Shown here piece by piece: positions 46,885 to 58,710 of a stretch of 64,000 nucleotides of DNA (its first letter is position 1; each line of letters opens with the position of its first letter). The notes under the pieces are model-generated. The model was not told the DNA's origin and made no database searches. It saw only the letters and a list, made by a program, of their open reading frames with translations. The stretch lies in NCBI GenBank assembly GCA_028023455.1, contig JAQFVV010012531.1, positions 1,242,001-1,306,000 on the forward strand, in the 5' to 3' direction. Source of the DNA: Epiperipatus broadwayi. Taxonomy: Eukaryota; Onychophora; Udeonychophora; Euonychophora; Peripatidae. Position numbers and translations under genes: made by a program.

Positions 46885-48850
46885 ATGAATATAGTCTTCA
46901 TTGATAAAGGCAAGTTCTCGTGATAAAAGCAAGATCTGAAAACTGGTTTGAGATAAAGATTGAAATGCACTATCATCTGATAATCATTGACTGTTCAAAC
47001 CTAATATAGATGACATCAGATTAAAGAGCTACTGTTTTTTATTGTATCTGCTGTAAATAAATAATCAAGTGGTATTTTGTTGGTATTAACATTACTAATC
47101 AATGAAAAATGACTACAGGTATAAAAAATGAACATTAGTAAAATATAGAATCACTGAACTTGAGGTCAAATCTATATACCTATACAAGCAATGCAGCTTG
47201 GATTCAAAACCTTAGTTTTTTTTTAAATGTCAAGCTTTTAACTTGATATTAAAAAAGAAGTTAAAGGTGATTGATACACGTGTAACTGCACATGTTTCAG
47301 CTCTTGAGAAAGGCAAGAGCAAAAACTAATATGAAGATGGAAATTGAGATGTATTCCCATCTAACAGACTTGATTCCTTCATCTTACTATAGATGGCACT
47401 AAAATAGAATTGCTCTTCCTTGTTACATATTATCGGTGCTAAAAAATGAAATAATATTTTGTCGCTATTACCATTTTTAACCAGAAATAAAAATATCTAT
47501 AGAAGTGAAAAAATTGAGGTTACTAAAATATTTAGTTACTGCTCTGGAGTCAGATCTATATAACTATATAAGAAGATTGGATTGGGTTGAAACTCTTACT
47601 ATTATTTTTGAATTTTCAAATTTTTAACATGATAATAATAAAAAAATATAAGAATGTTTTCACATATATACTTGCAATGGTTCCAGTTTAATCCAGAGAC
47701 CTCATTGATGAAACCAAAGGTTATAAACTGAAATGGAAATGAAGATTTAAATGCATTATCAACTTGTAAACAATGAATATTCAAGCTTACTATCAATGAC
47801 ACTAGTGAACTGATTTTGTTTATCGCATATTGCATAAGCTATAAAATCAACTATTATTTTATTAGTATTAGAAAATTAACCAATGTTATGAAGAAGACAA
47901 AGATTATGACAATAGAGATTTCTACTGACTTTAAAGCTGATGATAAAGACATCAAAGTGGTCAAAAGTTTTTGACAAATCATTTATCAATAACAAAAAAA
48001 TCTGGTAGCCATAAGATCCATCATGGCTAGCTCTAGGTAGAATTGTAACAAAAATTCTAAAGAAGATTTTAGATATAGGGACATATCTTCCAAAATAAAG
48101 ACCAGAATCATTCTGACCCCCCCCCCCTGAAAAAACTTCATCACCCCCCCCCCCAGCTTATACAATAAACTTGAGAAATCATAGATGCTAGATGGTAGTC
48201 ATTATTTAATACAATATATAGAAATGCTGAAATTATTAGTGTGCTCCCTCTGGGGTCTTGTGATTTTGTGTGTGTGTGTGTGTGTTATATTAATTCTAGC
48301 AAAAAATAAATTTGCATGCAGTTATTATAAAACTGATGTTATCAAAATAGATGATTAGTGATAATATCATATCTATAAAATTATGACAGCAGATTGATTT
48401 GGATTCAAAAAATTAAACTGTTCTTGATTTTCAGACTGATAACTTAATAATAATAAAGAGTAAAAAGAGACAAATGATACATTAGATTCAAAAGATATGA
48501 TGCACTAAATCTGGATTTAAATTTTCTCCTAAGAAGACCATAAATCAATCTGGAGATAAGGATAGCATTGAACAGATTTAATAAGTACTGATATCTAGAA
48601 TGTCTTGATTACTCAAGCTTGCAATGAAAGATAGAGTTAAAATAGAATCAATACGGTTTGCTTTGTATTCTTATAAATTATAAAAGTTGGACACTGAAAA
48701 AGGGTATATAAAGTGTTTATATTTTTTTCAAAGAACTGGATACTGATGAAGGAAAATGATATTTAATCAGATGAGATCTGAACTCTAGTTGGAGCTTACA
48801 AGACCAAGTTAAAAGTTTTTCATTTTGGTAATACTATTAGATAATCTAAT
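46885..48850 (+). repeat. Family H3 tandem array, about 390-bp units
   Basis: TCTATATAACTATAYAAG-like segments occur at about 47171, 47555 and, after one more diverged unit, 48371 (spacings about 384 and 816, twice the unit). GATTGAAATGC / GATTTAAATGC followed by a head like ATCATTGACTGTTCAAAC recurs near 46950, 47350, 47745 and 48570. Core remnants: TCATTGATAAAGGC near 46893, TTGAGAAAGGCAAGAGC near 47285, CTCATTGATGAAACC near 47701. All depart from CUGANGA, so cleavage is not expected. Unit ends share the H2-type core but the rest of the unit differs. Confidence 0.7.
48109..48160. repeat. Poly-C tracts
   Basis: Two C-runs of about 10-13 bases (near 48118-48128 and 48146-48155) separated by TGAAAAAACTTCATCA. 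A (GT)n tract follows at about 48268-48284. Unusual in such AT-rich DNA. The run lengths may be affected by sequencing error. Confidence 0.8.
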
Positions 48851-50895
48851 TCTTTAGAAAAGGATATAATGATTAACAAGATTGATGACAAAAAAGATAA
48901 TAACTAGCAATCAGAAAGATGGATCCAGCATGACAACCAAACATGCGATGACTTCCAGGAGAATTCATATGATCTCTAGTACTCTTATGATTACCCAACA
49001 TCGCTTAATATAATGATAATGTAAACAAAGAGTTTTATTCGAAAACATGTCATGAATAATTAATTACTTTTAATTTAGTACAATTTATTATTTTAAATGA
49101 AATTAAAAAAAACAACGTAAAAGTTTTAAAATTATTATTATTATTTAAATAATAAAGCGAATATATATAATTATTTAATTAAAATCGGATGTCAGTACTG
49201 TAATACATCAAAGGATCACTCAAATTTAAATATTTCACAGTAATAGTACAAATTAAATGTTATCGCAAATATTTTTTTTTTTTTTTGTTTATCCTTCCAC
49301 TTACTAACTTAATTAAAACTGCCTGGAGATCTTACTATAAATACTTACAGTTTTTTTTTTTTAAAAAATCCATAAATGTCGTTCCTTGTTAATATGGTTT
49401 GATTCTTTCATTAAAGCAGTCTCATTTTAATCCTCTTTACCTTAGTCGAAGGTTTTAATTTCCATCATAAACAAAATATTACTGGCAGTTCTCCGTCTAG
49501 GAATATTTGATAAAATAAATCCTTCTTATAGAAAGTAGACATTTTTCACAGGTGAGCGAAATAAGAAAAAGTTAAAAAAAATAATTTTAAGATCTTAATA
49601 TTTTGAAATTTATCAAAAGAATTAAAAACTTAAAAGGAAAAGATGAAAAGAGACTAAAGAGTATTAATATTCGAGATTAGAAATTGCCTGAGATAAATAG
49701 CTCTAATTTCCATAATCATATAAGTATATAATTGTCTAAATTATATATTTTAATAAGCGCCATGTTTTTAATATGTATATATTAACAGTAATCTGTTACA
49801 ATAAAAGCATACGTGATTATTAATCATTCTAAGTTAAGGTTTGCGCTTAACACGCATTGGAGTATAATTTTCTCTTCCCAACATTGAAAATCATATATAA
49901 ACAATTATGTAATTAATACACTAAGAGTTAATATTAAGAAGAAGTATATACTTTGAAATAAAGAAAGTAAAATGTATTTTATATAAATATATTGCTATCA
50001 ATCTGAATTGTATGAATTTGAGCTTTTTCTTTTTTTCCGAACATTTTTACGTCAAACTAAATAGTATCAAATATATGCAGATTTCAATTTCTGAATCATA
50101 TACATTAATAGAAAATTTAAAAAATTGAATTATTAAAAAATCAGATTGAAATCTAATTTTCAACTATGTTTCAATTTATAATGAGTAAATATATATATAT
50201 ATAGTAATTAAAATTACCCCAAATTCAAAACTAAAACAGACTAGCCAAATAAAATAAACTCTATAACACAACCATTGGTTTCACTGCTACAAACAGACTT
50301 TTGAAGTGCAAAGGACTAAACCTATCAACAAATATATATAATATTACCCACAATTCCCAATTACACCCACACACCATTAAGATGATTTGTATCAAAAATT
50401 TGACTTAGCAATTTTTTGAAGTTTATCACTGTATTGTTTAGTGGAATATTGTTTTACAATTTAGTACTTTAATTGATATATATTTTCAACTATATACGTC
50501 CTCAAAAAAAGGAAAATCACATGATCAGTTTTCTAACTACAATACATTCTTGTTGTTAGCCTTCAAAAATTCACCATCTGTTTATGATTAAAAAAATGAT
50601 TAGTCTATGTTAAAATTGCATTTTCAACAACAAATAAAAGATAAAGTGCACTGGCAACTTTAAATGTCAAATTGCTATATCTTTAGCTGGCATCAAAAGA
50701 GGAAAAGGTATGATTCTATGCTGAAGATTATATTCAATAATAAATGAAACTGTTAAATTTTAAAAGGCAATGCCTTCTCAAAGAAAAACACATGATAAGA
50801 GTTTAATATCTATAAAACTTTTTTAACAGGCTCACTAACAACTGCATTTTTACAATCCTTTTGATGGCATTGCAGTCATTTTCAGTTAAGCTTCA
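48851..50895. other. AT-rich intergenic DNA
   Basis: No gene was recognised. Long T-runs at 49270-49284 and 49342-49353. Confidence 0.45.
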
Positions 50896-50899
50896 TTTT

Positions 50900-51560
50900 T
50901 TATAACTATTAGTTTTATTTTTTCAGTTTTGAATTCATTTAACAGCAGAAACTGAAACTAAATTATATTGATTTATTAATTTTAAAAAAATATGAAACTG
51001 TCAGCATTATATAGGGAATCTAATGCAATAGAGATGACAATGTCATTAACTGGTATTTTTATTGTCAGGTTGAGAGTTCCAAACCTTATTATATATTGTC
51101 TGTAGTTGATTTACATATTTATGATTATTTTTACAAAAATATTTATTTTAAGCCAAAAACAATCATGATTACAATCAGATTTTATTTGAAAGGTTTGTTT
51201 ATAAGAAGACAAGTTGAATGAAAGTGTAACTACAGCAAAGCAGAGGTTATAATTTTCTGAAAAAGACATGCTTTCATAAGTAGCAAAGCAGTTATTTTTT
51301 GTGACATTTTAATAATTATAAGTATAATTTTAAATTTTAAAACAGAATTACATTGCTTTATGATGTCTTGACAAAAATTCATTTGTTACTTTAGAAATGG
51401 ACTTCAAATAAAAAATAATTTGTTCAACTTTTGTTTAATCAGCAATACAACAATTATCAAATTAAAAAAATATTGTTTTTGTTATATATTTCAGTTTAGT
51501 GCTTTTGTATATATTTGCAAAGTTTGAAATAGTATCTTTTAGAATGATTTTCATTTGTAA
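50900..51560 (+). repeat. Dispersed repeat, copy 2 (related to 44780-45860)
   Basis: The anchors shared with copy 1 are GAAACTGAAACTAAA and TTGATTTATTA, then segments around 51340-51420. It is about 660 bp and shorter than copy 1, which also contains the foldback at 45309. Confidence 0.5.
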
Positions 51561-54040
51561 ACTTATATAGAGTAAAGATTCAATTATAAAAATAAAATGA
51601 TACAAATATAATTGATACAGCCACTAGGGTGTGTTAAAAAAGTCTGGTAATGAAAAAGTTACAGAAGTTAAACTTATTCTTAAACTGTATGAAAATAGCA
51701 ATTCTTTAAATATTAATTCCCAAAAACATATGAAAAGATTGTTTCTAATAAATGAATAAACAAACTTTATACAATGCTAGCTTCTTATATTAGACTGACA
51801 AATTATTACATCAGCTAAGATTAAAAAAAAAACAAAAAACATCAAATTAGAGTTCATAACATTTTTTTTTTTAATTTTTTTATCCATTGTTTCAATTTTC
51901 TTTACAATAATTCTTAAAATAAATTTTTAAAAATGCAATTTTCCATATTAAAAATTAATTTAAAAAAATAAAAAGAATATTTAGTTTTAATGGCTACATA
52001 CCTTGACATGATCTACCTAATGTAATGTAAAGGGGTCAAATTGTATATTTCACATATTTTATATGATGAATGTTTAATTTATCCATAAGTTTATAAACTG
52101 AAATCTTGACATTTATGATTCTATATTAAAAGTTATTTTTTTAAAAAAACAAAAAAGAAAACATGGTGACAGTTATTATTTTCACATAAGATTATATAAG
52201 TCTAATTTGATGAAAAAGTATGTTCTCAAAATATTTTTTCCCTTACAAAAAAATTGAATTTTTAAAAAGTCATGTGAGTTTATTTGATACTTATTCTCAA
52301 AATTATGAAATATAAAACCAAAAGATTTGAAATTGTATGTTAAATGGGGGGGGGGGGGTTTCAAAATGTAAATAAAAAAACAGTTTTCATTAAGCAATCA
52401 ATTTTACATCATATTAGATTTTGAAAAATGCATACAAAAAATATTAAAATTTTTATTACAATTTTTTTTTTTATCAAGAAATTTTATTGTGAGTTCAAAG
52501 AATTATATTATCCACTTAATAATATAAATTTCAAATAGATGTAAAAAGTTAATGGGCTTAAATTTATTTTTTTATTATTATTCTACTTAATTATTTACTT
52601 AAAGTGGACAGTTTTATTAATAAATTACCCTTGTTTTCTTTTCTACCATTTCTCTTATGATATCTAAAAATAGTGCAACATTTATTGCAGTACGTAAACA
52701 AATTTCTGATTCTCACCAATGTAAAATTTATTTGTAATCAAGTAAATATAAGTAATAAATTTACATTTATTTTTAAGAAATGTAAATTTATTTTTTAATA
52801 AATTTATTTTTTTAAGATGAATATGTTAATTCACCCAGAATGTCTGTCTTTGTAGATATCAAAAGTAGCCTAGAGTATGCTATAAGTCATCAGTTATACT
52901 ACTTCATTATGATTAATTTTTAAACACTTTCCATTTTACATTATATTTGAATAAATTTGTGCTTTTCTAAAAAAAATTCTGAATTCAGAATAAACTTTGA
53001 ACCCAGGTTAAGACTATTCTGATTTGTGGTCATGATGTTGGGGCAAGATGCAACTGATGAAGGATGTTCTCTTGAACCCAATCCTGTGAGCCTTGTATTA
53101 TCATAGCTCATAATATGAATTTAACTATTAAATAATATCTTATACCACAATTAAATAATGAACTAATTGAGAGTGCTTATCTGTATTCATTCATAATATT
53201 ATAATTATATATTTATTTTTACAAAGAGTGCTGTAAAACTCATTTGAGTATCATAAAATCTTTAACCTCTAGCTAATAAGTTGTACCTCCATTTACTGAT
53301 CAATAATGAATATCTAGCTGAGTTGTGAAGTGAAAAAAATTTCAAAACTCATCTGGCCCAGGTCCAAACTTCTATAGGTTAAAAGTAACTATAATTCATT
53401 TTATTATTAGAATATAGAATTTAATTTTAATAAAATTCAAATATAAAGTAAATTTTTCAATTCTATTTATCTGTCTTTCAAAAAGGGTTCATGGTAGCCT
53501 CATTGATTCCTTTTTTTTTTTTTTTTACTTTTTTAAAAAAATATGGACTGATCTATGCATAGAAACTGGACTGATCTATGCATAGAAATAAATCTAATTT
53601 ATTAACATTGTGATTATTCAGAGCTATGTGGATCCAGTAAAAAAAAAGCCATCTTAAAAGCCAATGAAATATTTTTTTCAATGTCTTCTATCTTATGTTT
53701 GTGATGTAATAATGGGATGATAAATTAAATCCAAGAAATAATATCTGATGCCTATCTGTGGTAGTTTTTCACATCTTCCCTCTCTTAACACAGTTTATTC
53801 TAATATCTCATTTGGGGGGGGGGGTGCAGCACAAATTTTGTTACTTTTTTTTTTTTAATTCCCATTAGAAAACGCATGAAATGTTGAATAATAAATTAAA
53901 AAATAAGATATTTATCACAATAATATAACTATTGCAGAAAATTTAATTCTATATAGAAGTGTAGTTTTACCCAATTTATTGTAGAAGAGTAAGAGTCGGA
54001 TCCTCTGTTGATGTAATATAAAACCATTTTAAAAAATTTC
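51561..54040. other. AT-rich intergenic DNA with homopolymer runs
   Basis: No gene was recognised. G-runs at 52347-52358 and 53814-53824; T-runs at 53511-53526 and 53847-53856. GGACTGATCTATGCATAGAAA is directly repeated at 53546-53588. Near 53052, CTGATGAAGGATGTTCTCTTGAAC resembles a hammerhead core but has GAAC in place of GAAA. Confidence 0.45.
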
Positions 54041-54473
54041 ATTTTAGGATGCTCCTTAAAACTCTAAAATTACAATGATAGGATTATAAGACCAATTACT
54101 AAGTTTTTAAACTTCCTTGTGATATATTATAAAATTTAATATTGTAATACAAACTTAATTTTAAACTTTGCATGTTTGGTATATTCTGTAATTCAATACT
54201 AGCACTATAAATGCATAAACACAGAGCTAATATTTAATATCTTATTAAACTATAGGCTGATCACTTTGTAGAGTCACTGCTCTCATAATCATAACTCTTT
54301 GTGAAGTAACTGATTATCTAATGTTCTGCACATGTATGCAAAGTTCAAGTATTCCATTTCCTGGATATAGAATAACATGTTTCCTTTCTGTTAATTGCCT
54401 TGCTGTTTATTACAATAAAGCAGGTCTCTTTTATCTTTCTTTTCAAAGTTTCCCTCTCTACAGACTAAGTTGA

Positions 54474-54842
54474 TTATTTGTGGTTTGCATGGATGTCCTG
54501 CAAGTTTTTGATGCTGTCCAAAAATGGAATTGTGTGCTGGATCTGATTGTGCCTTAGTATACAAGTATTTATGTTGAGATAATCTAGCTTCTCCAGTGCT
54601 GCTTTGGTTTTCCCATAGTATGAAGCTTTACAATTTTTGTCAAAGCATAAGATATTGTACACCACTTGTGGAGTTTGAGCAAGAGTTAATCGGTCTTTTG
54701 TGTTATTGATTAGTCTGTTGGAACTAGGAGTGTGAAAGCACAACTGAAAGCTATTAAAAGTGGAACAAAATTTTTTATACATGTTTAGTATGTATGGCAA
54801 TAATAACCTCTGTTTATCCACATTAAGTGCATTGTTGGTCAT
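54474..54842 (-). pseudogene. GIY-YIG endonuclease domain of the Penelope-like element
   Basis: TPQVVYNILCFDKNCKASYY and G (residues about 60-80 of the frame) is the GIY-YIG core in the VVY...YYG form. It has two Cys (Cys in NILC and NC) as in the zinc-binding-like insert of these endonucleases. After LEK the sequence departs from the inverted copy (LETRLSQH there), so an indel has removed the conserved Arg/His segment. The region past the frame is matched by the inverted copy at 56076-56456. The RT lies upstream in the same orientation. Confidence 0.85.
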
Positions 54843-55207
54843 TTTGATTTGAAACCGTATGATCTCCCTACATTTAATAAATCCTCTTTGTACACTGCAA
54901 AATTTAATTTTTTATCAGCTTTGAACTTGCACAATTGCTGGTTTCTGTGGAGAAAAGATGTAAGGCCTGCTGCTACCTTATAATTGATGGATGTGTTAGA
55001 ATTGGGTTAAATGTGATCTCTTACTTCAAAAAGTTTGACTATCATCTTATAATTCAGGTTTTGACATTGTACTTGTATATCCAGATAACTCATTTGTTTG
55101 TTAGTATCTTCCCATTCAATGTTTAATGTTAAAAGTGATCTGTTTTATAATTCATTTTTGATTTGATTGATGACTTCTGTCTTAGCAGCCACAAACAAAT
55201 TGTCCAC

Positions 55208-55972
55208 TTAGCTGGTATAAATTTTGAATTGTGTGGTATTCTCATAATTTGGCCAAATGTGCTCTTCATAATGGTTTATTATAATGCTGGCAATGATTCC
55301 ATTAATTGGTGGGTCCATTGACCATCCATCTTTCATGTGGTACCTCTGTTCATTAAATGTTGCCATAATGTTCTTGTCAAGCAGATTCAAAAACCCAACT
55401 ATGAAAGCAATCCGCATCTGATCTATGTTCCTGTTCAACAGTTCTTCTTTGATGATTTCAATGGATTTTGCTCTGTCAATGGATCCATACAGCTCTGTTA
55501 TGTCTATTGACACCAGTCTTGTGTCTGAGATCAAATCTGTATCCTTGATTCTTGAGACAAAATCAAATAATACTTTTACATATTTACCAAAGCCTACAGT
55601 TTCAATTAACCATCTGTTTAACAGTTTGGCCATCTTGAAATAATGGACTCCACCAAAATCTAGCATTAATCTTAATGGGATGTGTGGCTTATGTGTTTTT
55701 GCATTGGCAAACATCCTTGGTGGTATTGAAGCTGAGGAGTATAATTTATAATATTCTGACTTTGAGAATGCCTTGTTGCAGTGTGCTCGCAGAATGGACA
55801 TTATGAATTTTTCTTTGTTTAACTTATTATTAAAATTCAGTACCCCTTGAAATTTTAGTTTGCTAATGTTCATCAATACAAACCTATTGCCTTTGTCTTC
55901 TTGTATGCATACAATGCTTTCATTTTTCAAAAATTGTTTGGTATTAAATATTTTCGATTCCCATTTGTTCAT
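55208..55972 (-). pseudogene. Penelope-like reverse transcriptase domain, truncated by stop
   Basis: The 254-residue open part starts with an EDKGNRFVLM segment (residues 25-34, equivalent to ADKGN.VV.M). Then come AKTHKPHIPLR (91-101; the LPK.HKP..PLR signature of this RT class), LVSIDITELYGSI (153-165; motif A, Asp157 kept) and a motif B region GWSMDPPINGIIAS (216-229), in which the usual GSPLSP is altered. The frame ends with a TAA exactly where motif C begins. The next codons read VDNLFVAAKTE, so the second catalytic Asp of the usual VDD is Asn. Inactive. An extension upstream of 55972 in another frame suggests the true N terminus is lost. Confidence 0.85.
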
Positions 55973-56082
55973 GCGAATGATGTGCTTTATGCACTTGGCT
56001 AACTATACAACATAATTGTTCTATCTGGATTGCTTGCCAAACCTGTTCAATGTCATCTATTAGTTCTATTTTTGGGTGTTTC

Positions 56083-56761
56083 CATTTTCCTTTTCAAATG
56101 CATCTTTAACTTTATCAGGTCCACAAGTGGTCTACAATACATTATGCTCTGACAAAAAGTGTAAAGCCTCATACTATGGGGAAATCAAAGCAGCACTGGA
56201 AACTAGATTATCTCAACATAAATACTCATATACTAATGCACAATCTGATCCAACACATAATTCCATTTTTGCACAGCACCAAAAGTTTGCAGGACATCCA
56301 TGCAAACTGCAAATAATCAGCTTAGTCTTCAAAGAGGAAAACTATTTGAGAAGAAAGATAAAAGAGGCCTGCTTTATCATAATAAATAGCAAGGCCATTA
56401 ACAGAAAGGAAATGTTATTCTATATTCAGAAAATGGAATACTTGAATTTTGCATAGATTTGCATAACATTAGATAATCAGTTACTTCACAAAGAGCTATG
56501 ATTATGAGAACCATGACTCTCAAAAGTGCTCAGTCTATAGTTTAATAAGATATTAACTATTAGCTTTATGTTTATGCATTTATAGTGCTAGTATTGAATT
56601 ACAAAATTTAATATTATAAAATCACACTTTCATTGGATTGGATGCATGAAACAAATGAACAATAATAAACTTCTAAAAAGGTATTTTATAATGAAATTGA
56701 GCATGGTTTTTATAGAAGATTTTAATTATATTATAAAGTTGATTTCAAGGGCACCCTAAAA
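56083..56761 (+). mobile_element. Inverted partial copy of the Penelope-like element (endonuclease + 3' tail)
   Basis: The plus-strand frame 56076-56456 encodes a better-preserved GIY-YIG domain: GPQVVYNTLCSDKKCKASYY, ETRLSQHKYSY (conserved Arg), HNSIFAQHQKFAGHPC and EENYLRRKIKEACFIIINSK with an NR near the end. The DNA mirrors 54043-54720, including the non-coding tail (GAACATTAGATAATCAGTTAC-type segment, AATACTAGCAC, and AGGGCACCCTAAAA at the end). The two arms flank the RT, so the locus is a large inverted repeat of about 680 bp per arm. No RT is attached to this copy. Confidence 0.85.
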
Positions 56762-56769
56762 AGCTACAC

Positions 56770-57095
56770 TTTTGATGATGCTGATGATGGTGATTAATTA
56801 TTATTATAGGCTAAAGATAGAATACAATTTAGCATAGTATTGAAATCTTTCAGATAGAAAAGCTTGTTCAGAAGTTAAAAGACAGCATCTTAAAATATCA
56901 TACAAACAGAATAATGGATCAGTGTGTTTTATATGTGAACATATTTGTGATTCATAGACTGATTTGTATAGTTATTGCAAAACTCACCTCCAGTATATTA
57001 TTATTCATTTTATATTTCTATACTTATTTCTTGGAATTACTACATATTTCAAACAAATAAATAAAAGTATCTAAAAATAGAGATTTTTTATTTAT
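56770..57095. other. AT-rich intergenic DNA
   Basis: GATGATGCTGATGATGG near 56775 is a short GAT-rich repeat. Otherwise nothing was recognised. Confidence 0.4.
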
Positions 57096-57098
57096 TTA

Positions 57099-57322
57099 AA
57101 TGCTTTTATTTACTGTGCAATAGAAAGCCTCGATTTATTTTGAAATAAAAGCATGGGGGAGGGGGTTCAGAAATTAATTAAGTCAATCCCTTGTTATGAA
57201 AAATAAAAACTGACTTAATTAATTTCTGGACCCTCTTTATTTCAAGTTAAATCTAAAAACTTCAATTGTGGTTAAAGAAACAATTTTTTGTTTTGTTTTT
57301 AATGCACAAAAATAAAAGCATT
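57099..57322. repeat. Nested foldback element next to the LINE 5' end
   Basis: The outer arms AATGCTTTTATTTACTGTGC and TGCACAAAAATAAAAGCATT are imperfect inverted copies. The inner arms at 57139-57246 include TCAGAAATTAATTAAGTCA against TGACTTAATTAATTTCTGGA. Total about 224 bp. It stops just before the LINE sequence begins, which could be an insertion or the LINE's target. Confidence 0.75.
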
Positions 57323-57344
57323 TACTTTTATTTTTAACTTTTTA

Positions 57345-58560
57345 GTATTGGCAAGATAATTACAACTCATCTACAGAGAACATTGGATTTCCACCACTCA
57401 AGAGAACAAGCTGGATTTAAAAGTGGTTTTAGTACAGTAGATCATATCAAGGTATTGAGAGAAGTTATAAAAGGACCAATGAATATGAGTTGCCATTATG
57501 CTTTGGATTTGTAGATTATGAAAAGGCATTTGATTCTATAAGCATTTCTTCAGTGATTAAAGCATTGGATCATCAAGGTATAGATCCAAGATATTGTCAC
57601 ATTTTAAAGAATATTTATAAAAATGCAACAGCAAAAATAATATTACATAATGATACTGGGAAAATCAACATTGAGAAGGGTGTAAGACAGGGTGACTCCA
57701 TATCTCCAAAACTTTTTACAGCAGTGCTGCAAGAAGTATTTTGTGAATTAAAATTGAAAGCTAAAGGAGTGAAAGTAAATGGAGATTATTTAAGTCATTT
57801 AGATTTTGCAGATGATGTAGTTGTTTTTGCAAATAATGTTTTAGAGCTGCAGGAAATGTTGCAGGAGTTATCAGATGAAAGTAGGACTAAAGATAAATGT
57901 TAAAAAGACTAAAATAATGTTTAATGGATTTTCTCAAAATGTGAAAATTAAGATTAATTATGATGAGTTAGAAGAAGTTAACAGTTACAAATACCTTAGT
58001 CAGATTATTAATACAGATGGAAACATAATGGAAGAAATTAATCATAGAATTAAACTTGGTTGGAGTGCTTTTGGTAGAAATAATTTGATACTAAAAGGAA
58101 ATATGCCTATGTGTTTGAAAAGGAAGGTTTTTAATAAATGTGTTTTACCACTTCTTACTTATGCATCAGAAACTTGGATACTTAATAGAAGAGCAATAGA
58201 GACTTCAGACCACTCAAAGAAGTATGGAGAGATGCATATTGGGAGTAACAAGAAGAGATCAAAAACACAATATAAAATAAACACGTGTTACTGACCTCAT
58301 TAAAAAATTAAAAGACTGAAGTGGAGTTGGGCTGGACATACTGCTAAAAAAGATGATAATAGATGGACAATTCAAATCTTAAACTGGCTTCCAGGAGAGT
58401 GTAAAAGACCCAGAAAAAGACCACATATGAGATGGATGGATGAAATAGAAAAGTGTGCAGGTGTGATGTGGAGAAGAGAAGCTAAAGATTAGAAAAGATA
58501 GATTGGACTTGGAGAGATCTTCATCCTGCAATGTATTGATAATGGCTGTTGATGATGAGT
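57345..58560 (+). pseudogene. RTE-like LINE reverse transcriptase, 5'-truncated, frameshifted
   Basis: Best-preserved LINE copy here. In order: TTHLQRTLDFHHSREQAGFK with GFSTVDHI (57365-57450), a frameshift, FVDYEKAFDSI (57508-57540; motif A, Asp kept), GIDPRYCHILKNIYKNATAK, GVRQGDSISPKLFTAVLQE (57680-57735; motif B), LSHLDFADDVVVFANN (57790-57838; motif C with both Asp), a second frameshift near 57880, then KINVKKTKIMFNG, NSYKYLSQIINTDGNIMEEI and KRKVFNKCVLPLLTYASETW (to about 58180). The end is stop-ridden to about 58560. No endonuclease domain or 5' UTR remains. The layout resembles RTE-type elements, but clade is from motif memory. Confidence 0.88.
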
Positions 58561-58710
58561 ATTGGCACAGTAAATAAAAATTTACAACTATATTGTACTT
58601 TAAGTAGACTTGTCATTTGTACTTGATATATAATATAAATAAAATGTCCATTAATTAGAGCACTATTGTAATCATAATAAAAATAATAAATTTGTTGTTT
58701 TTATTATATA

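Larger units (their letters stand above)
54043..56078 (-). mobile_element. Penelope-like retroelement, minus strand, degenerate
   Basis: This is the body of a Penelope-like element: reverse transcriptase (55972-55208 and beyond), GIY-YIG endonuclease (to about 54474) and 3' non-coding tail to about 54043. It is joined at about 56080 to an inverted partial copy. Penelope-like elements use a GIY-YIG endonuclease fused C-terminal to the RT and often leave odd tandem or inverted partial copies. The element here is broken by a stop at RT motif C, further stops, and an indel in the endonuclease. The 5' limit is not clear; no telomerase-like N-terminal or pseudo-LTR segment was identified. Confidence 0.85.

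Noticed and set aside
48109-48160. C-runs as a G-quadruplex regulatory element
   Set aside because: Two uninterrupted runs could allow it on the minus strand, but similar G-runs at 52347 and 53814 suggest simple homopolymer expansion. No gene context.
53052-53076. CTGATGAAGGATGTTCTCTTGAAC as a hammerhead core
   Set aside because: GAAC replaces the invariant GAAA, stem II pairs poorly, and there is no repeat copy to support it. It may be a remnant.
55425-55643. Plus-strand 72-codon frame
   Set aside because: It is antisense to the Penelope-like RT and only reflects its codon pattern.
57875-58294. Separate gene downstream of the LINE RT
   Set aside because: KTKIM, SYKYL and VLPLLTYASETW are the usual C-terminal part of the same LINE protein after a frameshift.
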